Source of the DNA: Spirochaeta sp. | Lineage (GTDB): Bacteria; Spirochaetota; Spirochaetia; UBA9216 | DNA: 18,692 bases | Assembly (NCBI GenBank): GCA_003454605.1 | Contig: DMKD01000042.1 | Span: 1-18,692 of the forward strand | Direction of reading: 5' to 3' | Part shown: piece after piece, positions 12,976-18,692 of the stretch | Numbering within the stretch: the first letter of the stretch is position 1 | How the letters are laid out: every line of letters begins with the position of its first letter | Translations under genes and position numbers: made by a program | The notes under the pieces: generated by a model | The model's input: the letters and a program-made list of their open reading frames with translations, nothing else | What the model was told of the DNA's origin: nothing | Database searches by the model: none

Positions 12976-14307
12976 ATGCTGGATAAAATTTCGACTACGT
13001 TTAGTGACATCTTTAGACAAATTTCCGGCACTGCTTCGATTTCTGAAAAGAATATTGACGATGCCGTAGAGCAGATAAAGCTTGCCCTGCTTGAAGCGGA
13101 TGTAAACCTTCGGGTTGTCAGACGCTTTGTAAACAGGACTATTAGTGAAGCCAAGGGTGAAAAGGTTCTCAAGGCAGTAAATCCGGGTCAGCAGTTTATA
13201 AAGATCGTTCACGATCGAATGGTTCAGCTGCTTGGAGATGAACGTCAGGAACTTGAGCTCAAAGGTCCGGATGTACCCTCAGTAATCCTGATGATGGGAC
13301 TCCAGGGTTCCGGTAAGACAACGAGTTCAGCCAAGCTTGCGCTCAAGCTGAAGAATGAAGGGCGAAGACCACTCCTCGTTGCGGCAGACCTCGTTCGCCC
13401 TGCTGCGGTTAAACAGCTCCATGTGCTGGGTGAACAGACCGGTGTTGATGTTTACAGCGAAGATATAAAAGACCCTGTAAAGGTCGTTAAAAACGCACTT
13501 AAAAAGGCAAAGAAAGAACAGTACAATACTGTTATTCTTGATACCGCAGGACGTATGCATGTAGATGCTGATCTGATGGCGGAGATTAAAGCGGTTGCTG
13601 CCGCGGCTAAACCCGACGAGACTCTCCTCGTTGCGGATTCAATGACTGGACAGCATGCCGTAGATATAGCGAAAGAATTTGAAGAAACTGTCGGGATAAG
13701 TGGTGTAATCCTGAGTAAGTTTGATTCTGATGCACGTGGAGGTGCAGCACTTTCGTTAAAAACAATAACCGGAAAACCGATTAAGTTTATCGGTACCGGC
13801 GAAAAGCTTGAAGACATCGAACCGTTTTACCCTGAAAGGATAGCAAACAGAATCCTTGGAATGGGTGATGTTGTCAGCCTTGTTGAAAAGGCTCAGGAAA
13901 CAATAGAGGAAGAAGATGCCAAGAAGCTTGAAGAGAAGATGGCAAAGGCCACCTTCACCCTTGAGGATTATCTCGAACAGTTTCAGCGTGTTAAGAAAAT
14001 GGGAAGTATCAAATCGTTAATTGACATGGTTCCGGGTGCTGCCGGACAGATAAATGAAGACGATATTGATGAGAAAGAGATGACGCGTGAAGAGGCAATA
14101 ATCCTCTCGATGACTATACAGGAAAGGCGAAATCATCGTATAATAGGCCCTTCCAGACGAAAGCGTATCGCTAAGGGAAGTGGTACAAACGTCTATGAGG
14201 TTAATCGGCTTCTGAAAAAGTTTGATAAAATGCGGCTTATGATGAAGAAGGTTACAAAAAATAAGAAATACCAGGCCAAGCTGATGAATCAGTTTGGCGG
14301 TGCTTGA
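12976..14307 (+). CDS. ffh: Signal recognition particle protein Ffh (SRP54)
   Basis: GTPase that, with 4.5S RNA, binds signal peptides of nascent membrane proteins and delivers ribosomes to FtsY. 443 residues, normal length. N domain (1-90), then G domain: G1 GLQGSGKTT (108-116), AADLVRPAAV (136-145), DTAGR (189-193), SKFD (247-250, usually TKLD) and DARGG (252-256). The methionine-rich M domain follows from about 325, with the RNA-binding helix-turn-helix GSGTNVYEVNRLL. AGGGA lies about six bases before the ATG. It is the first gene of the operon leading into rpsP, an ffh-rpsP order common in bacteria. The Ser and Phe in the G4 motif are mild deviations. Confidence 0.98.
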   Translation: MLDKISTTFSDIFRQISGTASISEKNIDDAVEQIKLALLEADVNLRVVRRFVNRTISEAKGEKVLKAVNPGQQFIKIVHDRMVQLLGDERQELELKGPDVPSVILMMGLQGSGKTTSSAKLALKLKNEGRRPLLVAADLVRPAAVKQLHVLGEQTGVDVYSEDIKDPVKVVKNALKKAKKEQYNTVILDTAGRMHVDADLMAEIKAVAAAAKPDETLLVADSMTGQHAVDIAKEFEETVGISGVILSKFDSDARGGAALSLKTITGKPIKFIGTGEKLEDIEPFYPERIANRILGMGDVVSLVEKAQETIEEEDAKKLEEKMAKATFTLEDYLEQFQRVKKMGSIKSLIDMVPGAAGQINEDDIDEKEMTREEAIILSMTIQERRNHRIIGPSRRKRIAKGSGTNVYEVNRLLKKFDKMRLMMKKVTKNKKYQAKLMNQFGGA

Positions 14308-14328
14308 TAAATCACACAGGAGGCTCGA

Positions 14329-14580
14329 GTGAGCACTAAGATCAGACTGAAAAGATTCGGTACAAAGAAGAGACCGTATTACAGAATTGTTGTAATGGAT
14401 TCACGAACTGCACGAGACGGAAGAACTATAGAAGAGGTTGGTTTCTACCACCCGATTGAAATAGAAGAAAAGCAGCTTAATCTTAAAGAAGACAGAATTA
14501 AAGACTGGCTGGAAAAGGGCGCAAGACCTACTGACACAGTAAAGAAGCTTCTTAACAAGAGCAACATCTTTATCAAATAA
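14329..14580 (+). CDS. rpsP: Ribosomal protein bS16
   Basis: Small-subunit assembly protein, 83 residues. It begins STKIRLKRFGTKKRPYYRIVVMDSRTARDGR, the family signature, and continues EEVGFYHP. GTG start with AGGAGG five bases upstream. It lies 21 bases after ffh and before khpA, rimM and trmD, the usual bS16 operon order. Confidence 0.98.
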   Translation: MSTKIRLKRFGTKKRPYYRIVVMDSRTARDGRTIEEVGFYHPIEIEEKQLNLKEDRIKDWLEKGARPTDTVKKLLNKSNIFIK

Positions 14581-14603
14581 CAAAATCAACCAAGGAGAAT
14601 AAG

Positions 14604-14837
14604 GTGGAAAAAGACCTTGTTGAATATATTGCAAAATCATTGGTAGATGATCCCTCAGGTGTTGAAGTGAACTTGATAGAGGGTGAAAAATCTACCATCC
14701 TTGAACTTAAGGTTGCTCCTGATGATATCGGAAAGGTTATTGGAAAACACGGTAGAATTGCAAAAGCCGTGAGAACAATTTTAAGCGCCTCTGCAACAAA
14801 AACCGGTAAAAGGATCGTTCTGGAAATTCTGGACTAA
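14604..14837 (+). CDS. khpA: KH-domain RNA-binding protein KhpA
   Basis: 77 residues, one KH domain with the GxxG loop in IGKHGRIAKAVRTIL (about 46-60). The family binds RNA, usually with KhpB/Jag, and affects cell division and envelope synthesis in Gram-positives. GTG start with AAGGAG seven bases upstream. It sits between rpsP and rimM as in many bacteria. The stop codon directly abuts the rimM ATG. Confidence 0.94.
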   Translation: MEKDLVEYIAKSLVDDPSGVEVNLIEGEKSTILELKVAPDDIGKVIGKHGRIAKAVRTILSASATKTGKRIVLEILD

Positions 14838-15341
14838 ATGAACAAGATCACAATCGGAAAGGTGCGTACATCGGTAGGTGTGCGTGGTTATTTCAAGGTC
14901 TTGAGTTTTTCCGGAGAGGTTGTTCATTTTAAGAAATTGAAGGGACAAGCTGTTGAATTCAGACTGAACAGCCGCACGAAAATTCTTGCGGTTGAAGATG
15001 TCAAAATGAGCGGTTCTAATCTGACGATGAAGGTTGAAGGAATAGACAACCCTGAAGAAGCAAAAAAACTTTCGGGCTGGGAATTGTTTGTTGAGAAAAA
15101 TAAAGCTGCAAAACTGAAGAAAGACGAGTATTATCTTATCGATCTATGTAAATGCAGTATTATCATGGACGGGAATGTAGTCGGCAGGGTCAAAGGACTT
15201 AGCGATAACAGTGTTTCCGACCTGCTTGAAGTAGAAGTTGATGGAAAAGTCAAACTGATTCCGTTTATGAATCAGTATATTGGAGAGGTCAACATCAAGA
15301 AGGGAACTATTGAACTTAAAGAAGGATGGCTTCTCGAATGA
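14838..15341 (+). CDS. rimM: Ribosome maturation factor RimM
   Basis: Helps mature the 30S head by acting with protein uS19. 167 residues: an N-terminal RimM beta-barrel (ITIGKVRTSVGVRGYFKV) and a C-terminal PRC barrel (EYYLIDLCKCSIIMDGNVVGRVKGL, then KVKLIPFMNQYIGEVNI). The ATG follows the khpA stop with no gap and no strong ribosome site, so translation is probably coupled. Its stop overlaps trmD as ATGA. Confidence 0.95.
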   Translation: MNKITIGKVRTSVGVRGYFKVLSFSGEVVHFKKLKGQAVEFRLNSRTKILAVEDVKMSGSNLTMKVEGIDNPEEAKKLSGWELFVEKNKAAKLKKDEYYLIDLCKCSIIMDGNVVGRVKGLSDNSVSDLLEVEVDGKVKLIPFMNQYIGEVNIKKGTIELKEGWLLE

Positions 15342-16051
15342 AGTTTACCGTATTAAGTCTGTTTCCTGAAATACTTCAGGGATTTTTTGAAAGTTCAATC
15401 ATGGCTAAGGCTGTCGAGCGGGGTTCAATTGAATATGAACTGATTAACATCAGAGATTATGCTTTTGATAAGCATAGAACATGCGACGATGCTCCATACG
15501 GCGGCGGTGCCGGAATGGTTATGAAGGCTGAACCGGTTGCCCTTGCGCTTGAGTCAGTTAAATCAGCCGGTAAAAAGACTGTATTTATGTCACCATCCGG
15601 TAATTTATTTAACCAGAATATGGCGGCTGAACTTTCTACAGAGCAAGAAGTTGTTATTCTATGCGGCCGATACGAAGGGGTTGATCAGAGGATAATTGAC
15701 GCGTATATTGATACGGAGATTTCTATAGGTGATTACGTCCTGTCCTCGGGCGAGACGGCAGCGCTTGTAGTTATTGATGCGGTTTACCGGCTTATTGACG
15801 GTGTAATCAACAGTGAATCACTTGAAGAGGAAAGTTTCTCAAAGGGTTTGCTTGAATATCCGCATTATACACGACCTGAAACTTTTCAGGGAATGAAAGT
15901 CCCCGATATTCTTCTGTCGGGACATCACGCAAACATTGAGAAATGGAGGCGTGAGAAGAGTCTGGAAAAGACAAGGAAGAACAGACCTGACCTCTTGTCG
16001 GCATCGGCAACGTCGGAATATGAAATGGAGGATCAAGATGGACTTGATTAA
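15338..16051 (+). CDS. trmD: tRNA (guanine-N1)-methyltransferase TrmD
   Basis: Makes m1G37 in tRNAs that read CNN/CGG-type codons, preventing +1 frameshifts, using S-adenosylmethionine. 237 residues. Motifs: FTVLSLFPEILQGFFESSI at the start, DDAPYGGGAGMVM (49-61), and the trefoil-knot cofactor loop LCGRYEGVDQR then ISIGDYVLSSGE (DYVLSGGE is usual, a conservative change). Family ending LEYPHYTRPETFQGMKVPDILLSGHHANIEKWRR is present. I chose the ATG at 15338, overlapping the rimM stop; a four-residue longer start would lie further inside rimM. The last 14 bases overlap rplS. Confidence 0.97.
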   Translation: MKFTVLSLFPEILQGFFESSIMAKAVERGSIEYELINIRDYAFDKHRTCDDAPYGGGAGMVMKAEPVALALESVKSAGKKTVFMSPSGNLFNQNMAAELSTEQEVVILCGRYEGVDQRIIDAYIDTEISIGDYVLSSGETAALVVIDAVYRLIDGVINSESLEEESFSKGLLEYPHYTRPETFQGMKVPDILLSGHHANIEKWRREKSLEKTRKNRPDLLSASATSEYEMEDQDGLD

Positions 16052-16397
16052 GGCTATTGAAGCTGAACAGATGAAAGAAGAAATCGCAGATTTCAATATT
16101 GGTGATACTGTAAAGGTTCACTATAAGATAGTTGAAGGACAGACCGAACGTGTACAGGTGTATGAAGGTCTTGTAATCGCTATGAATAACGGCAGTTCAA
16201 GAAAGACTGTAACCGTACGAAAGATGTCTTATGGTGTTGGTGTTGAAAGAATTTTCCCGATTCATTCTCCCAAAATTGAAGCAATTGAAGTTCTAAGACG
16301 CGGTCGGGTAAAAAGAGCGAAACTCTATTACATCAGAAAGAGAGTTGGTAAGGCTGCTAAGGTTAAAGAATTAATCAAAAGAAAAGAAAAAAAATAA
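16038..16397 (+). CDS. rplS: Ribosomal protein bL19
   Basis: Large-subunit protein at the 30S-50S interface, 119 residues. Motifs: FNIGDTVKVHYKIVEGQTERVQVYEGLVIA, RKMSYGVGVERIFPIHSPKIEAIEV and the basic end RGRVKRAKLYYIRKRVGKAAKV. GGAGGA lies five bases before the ATG at 16038, which overlaps the end of trmD; an upstream reading from 15936 is only the other frame of trmD. The poly-lysine end runs directly into the next gene. Confidence 0.98.
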   Translation: MDLIKAIEAEQMKEEIADFNIGDTVKVHYKIVEGQTERVQVYEGLVIAMNNGSSRKTVTVRKMSYGVGVERIFPIHSPKIEAIEVLRRGRVKRAKLYYIRKRVGKAAKVKELIKRKEKK

Positions 16398-17315
16398 TTG
16401 AGAACTGCCTTTTTAGGAGTTAGCAATACTATTCTGAATAAAGCCGGATTGGACGGGCTTCGATCCGGTGATATCATAACTGTTAAAATAATCGAAAATA
16501 ATAACGGCCTCATTAAAGCATCTATTATGGGAAGATCCATCCTGTTAAAAGGACCGGCAAACCTTCAGATAGGGCAGATCTACCGGGTAAAAACCCAGTG
16601 GACAGGAAAAACACTTCTTTTAAATCTTATACACAACAAAAATAATGCTTCAGATATCTTCGGAGCCCCAGGTCAGACTGATTTAGGTTTCAGCATGTTG
16701 TATTCAGCCGCGAAAAGGGCGGCATTGCATCTGAAAAATGAAAATGTCGAACTTTTAAAACGCCTGCTGAGAAAGAAAGGACCCCTCAATGAAGAGAAAG
16801 CAAGGCTTGCAGCCGAAGCTGTAAAGAAGGGTCTTGCTCCTGAAGAGCTGATAAGCATAATTGAGCATCGGAGCGGAGAAGACAGAGGTTCACAGGAGAA
16901 AACGCTTCTGTTCAATCACCTTAAGGACGGGAATGAGCTCTGGTTTATTATTCCTTACAGCTTCGGAATTGATGGAACTCAATTGAGCGGAAGTCTGAGA
17001 ATAAAAAAAAATACCGACAGCGGTAAATTGACTACAGCAGTTATTGAAACAGAAATAGATTCTTCACGTTTGTTTTTTATGATTTCCGATTTTAACTCTG
17101 AAAAGCGACGGCTAAAAGTTTTTTCAGAGCAGCCGCTTGATAATTCTGTAAAAAATAAAATTAAGAGCGGACTTCCTGAAATTCTCGGTAACCTGTCGAT
17201 GAAATTTGACGATAATATAATTGAGAATTGTTTCAGAAACCAGTCTCTGGAAATGGATTTTGACGGTTTCTCATGTGAAGAGACTTCAGCTGATGGTATT
17301 GAGGAGGTCGTATGA
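16398..17315 (+). CDS. FliK C-terminal-like protein (YlqG-like), function unknown
   Basis: 305 residues if the TTG at 16398, directly after the rplS stop, is used. The start is doubtful: no good ribosome site precedes it, while AGGAG at 16415-16419 lies inside the reading frame and has no standard start codon at normal spacing after it. The first 80 residues are a beta-rich barrel-like part (LRSGDIITVKIIENNNGLIKASIMGRSILL), followed by helices. Residues about 185-270 (LWFIIPYSFGIDGTQLSGSLRIKK, then KLTTAVIETEIDSSRLFFMI) fit the flagellar hook-length-control C-terminal domain pattern. Its stop overlaps the next gene as ATGA. In B. subtilis ylqG-ylqH form the same pair near rplS, which is the main support for the name. 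Confidence 0.72.
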   Translation: MRTAFLGVSNTILNKAGLDGLRSGDIITVKIIENNNGLIKASIMGRSILLKGPANLQIGQIYRVKTQWTGKTLLLNLIHNKNNASDIFGAPGQTDLGFSMLYSAAKRAALHLKNENVELLKRLLRKKGPLNEEKARLAAEAVKKGLAPEELISIIEHRSGEDRGSQEKTLLFNHLKDGNELWFIIPYSFGIDGTQLSGSLRIKKNTDSGKLTTAVIETEIDSSRLFFMISDFNSEKRRLKVFSEQPLDNSVKNKIKSGLPEILGNLSMKFDDNIIENCFRNQSLEMDFDGFSCEETSADGIEEVV

Positions 17316-17575
17316 CCGATAATACCGGAAGGGTGAGCAAGGCCGTGGTTCTTAAGTATCTGAAAGCCCTGCCGGCCCCCTTTATTGTTTGTAAAGGAAA
17401 GAATAAACTGGCTGAGATAATAAAAAGAATTGCAGAGGAGAATAATGTAGAGATAGTGCGTAAGGATGATTTGATTGATGGGCTTTACGAATTTGACGCA
17501 GGAGACTACATCCCTGAAGATTTGTATGAGGTCACGGCTGAGATACTTGCGTTTGTTTATAATCTGCAGAGATGA
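17312..17575 (+). CDS. Stand-alone FlhB cytoplasmic-tail-like protein (YlqH/EscU-YscU family)
   Basis: 87 residues resembling the C-terminal part of FlhB/YscU type III export proteins: SKAVVLKYLKALPAPFIVCKG, KLAEIIKRIAEENNVEIV and the end IPEDLYEVTAEILAFVYNL. The autocleavage NPTH motif and all membrane helices of full FlhB are absent, as in other short members. GAGGAGG precedes the ATG, which overlaps the previous stop (ATGA). Full-length FlhB switches export substrate with FliK; here a FliK-like and an FlhB-like protein are encoded together away from flagellar genes. Confidence 0.85.
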   Translation: MTDNTGRVSKAVVLKYLKALPAPFIVCKGKNKLAEIIKRIAEENNVEIVRKDDLIDGLYEFDAGDYIPEDLYEVTAEILAFVYNLQR

Positions 17576-17577
17576 TA

Positions 17578-18692
17578 ATGAAAAAAATACCGGTTGTAGA
17601 ACTTGAAGAAGGTTTAAAATTTGACAAACCCGTTTATGTCGATGGCGAGAATCTGCTTGTACCCGAAGGTGTTCAAATCAGGCAGAAAGATATTGACAGA
17701 CTGATTAGATGGGGTGTTGAAGAGGTGATGACGGAAGGTGGTATTGTCATCGGAAGTCCTGAGAGTTCAGACAATGATGAAACAGATAATAGTGTTTCTA
17801 AAATACTGATGAAACAGTATGAGATTGCAATTGAGGCGATGGACTCATTTTTCGGTGATTGTCGAAAGGGCTTGAGTGCGAATAAAGAAGATATAGATAC
17901 CGTACTGAGCGGTTTTTACCCGCTGATTATTGAGAATACAGAAGAAGCATTGATTCTGACGACTATAAAAAAAGGCAGCCATGACAGGCTTTCGTCAGCT
18001 GCTGTAAATAATCTTATTCTTACAACTGTGCTCGGCGCTACTATAAAGATCCCGCCGCATAGACTGCTTAATATTGCCGCCGCGTCGCTAATCCACGATA
18101 TCGGAATGACAAGGATTCCGCAGGATATCATAAAGAAGAAGGACAAGCTCACTCCGGCTGAGCTGGAGAGTATAAAAACCCATGCGGTTTATGCCTACAG
18201 GATGGCAATTAAAGACCTCAGCCAGCCGGAAGAGGTGGGCCGGGTTGCAATGAGTCACCATGAGAGGTGGGATGGAAAAGGATACCCGCGCGGACTCGAA
18301 GGAAATAAAATTCCTGTGGGGGCCAGGATACTGTCAGTAACTGATGCCTTTGTGGCTATGGGTAAAAACCGGCCGGATAGAGATTCACTGCTTGGATACA
18401 CAGCCATACGGCAGATTTTGAACGATAATTCGCGACGGTTTGATCCGGCAATTCTCAAGATTTTTATAAAGAGTATAGGTATCTATCCACGCGGAAGTAT
18501 AGTGATACTGAATAACGGGGCAATTGGAAGGATAAATCGTATAAGATCGGCTGCACCGCTTAGACCCGGGCTGCAGATTCTTGTTGATGAAAGAGGCAGA
18601 AAGCCTAAAAAAGAACGGGAATTTGTCGATCTTTTCAGTGAGAAGGATCTGTTTATAACAAGACCGGTGGATCCGAAGGAGCTGGTAAAAAG
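17578..18692 (+). CDS. HD-GYP-type domain protein, degenerate metal site, 3' end outside the window
   Basis: 371 codons are present and the frame is still open at the edge. The N-terminal part (1-55) resembles the leader seen before many HD-GYP domains (PVVELEEGLKFDKPVYVDGENLLVPEG). The HD-GYP core spans about 125-300: HD pair in LIHDIGM (173-174), His202, HHERWDGKGYPRGL (227-240) and ARILSVTDAFVAM (Asp256). The family hydrolyses cyclic di-GMP. Two deviations are seen: the first metal His of HSxxV appears replaced (SSAAVNN, about 139-145), and the Lys of HDIGK is Met. It may be a weak phosphodiesterase or only a binding protein. The ATG at 17578 lies two bases after the FlhB-like stop, with no strong ribosome site. 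The C-terminal tail (302-371) is not recognised. Confidence 0.85.
   Translation, partial: MKKIPVVELEEGLKFDKPVYVDGENLLVPEGVQIRQKDIDRLIRWGVEEVMTEGGIVIGSPESSDNDETDNSVSKILMKQYEIAIEAMDSFFGDCRKGLSANKEDIDTVLSGFYPLIIENTEEALILTTIKKGSHDRLSSAAVNNLILTTVLGATIKIPPHRLLNIAAASLIHDIGMTRIPQDIIKKKDKLTPAELESIKTHAVYAYRMAIKDLSQPEEVGRVAMSHHERWDGKGYPRGLEGNKIPVGARILSVTDAFVAMGKNRPDRDSLLGYTAIRQILNDNSRRFDPAILKIFIKSIGIYPRGSIVILNNGAIGRINRIRSAAPLRPGLQILVDERGRKPKKEREFVDLFSEKDLFITRPVDPKELVK

Noticed and set aside
13452..13817. 121-residue open frame antisense to ffh
   Set aside because: Shadow of the conserved G domain; composition and lack of start signals argue against a gene.
15936..16037. 34-codon extension of rplS
   Set aside because: The extra residues are the other reading frame of trmD; GGAGGA before 16038 marks the true start.

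Overview
The window looks like chromosomal DNA of a spirochaete (Spirochaeta/Treponema-like, moderate GC). This is inferred from three things. First, a PUR-domain protein, rnhB and smc lie together, as I recall for bb0047-bb0046-bb0045 in Borrelia. Second, the Smc is short and lacks a recognisable hinge. Third, the sugar-binding protein has the cysteine-free 'FAGGQQ' export region common in spirochaetes. I could not test the assignment by database search.

Left part (1-2954, minus strand): an autoregulated carbohydrate-uptake operon, transcribed as a LacI-type repressor, then a periplasmic sugar-binding protein, then an RbsA/MglA-type ABC ATPase cut by the window edge. A near-consensus promoter (TTTACA-17-TATACT) is followed by two tandem TGAGAACGTTCTCA palindromes. 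A strong stem-loop sits between the binding-protein and ATPase genes.

Middle part (3130-8266): a divergent pair, a GTDC1/QTMAN-like glycosyltransferase (minus) and a PgcA-type phosphohexomutase (plus), separated by a perfect 16-bp inverted repeat. Either strand of this repeat reads as the same promoter-like sequence. Next come three small unknown proteins, a tRNA-Gly(TCC) gene with a consensus promoter and a two-hairpin leader, a PUR-domain nucleic-acid-binding protein placed directly after a strong terminator, and a convergent, overlapping rnhB. Two minus-strand genes here have no Shine-Dalgarno and a -10-like hexamer six bases before the ATG, suggesting leaderless mRNAs.

Right part (8585-18692, plus strand): smc, coupled to two envelope proteins of unknown function. 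Then a consensus promoter (TTGACA-17-TATAAA) and a structured leader precede a tightly packed translation/secretion operon: ffh, rpsP, khpA, rimM, trmD, rplS. It continues without a gap into a FliK-C-terminal-like protein, a stand-alone FlhB-tail-like protein (compare B. subtilis ylqG-ylqH), and an HD-GYP-type protein that seems to lack the first metal-binding His and runs off the window.

The most interesting items are the bacterial relative of the queuosine-tRNA mannosyltransferase, the mirror-symmetric divergent promoter, the Smc without a canonical hinge, the tRNA-Gly/terminator/PUR arrangement, and the FliK-like/FlhB-like pair linked to ribosome and SRP genes.
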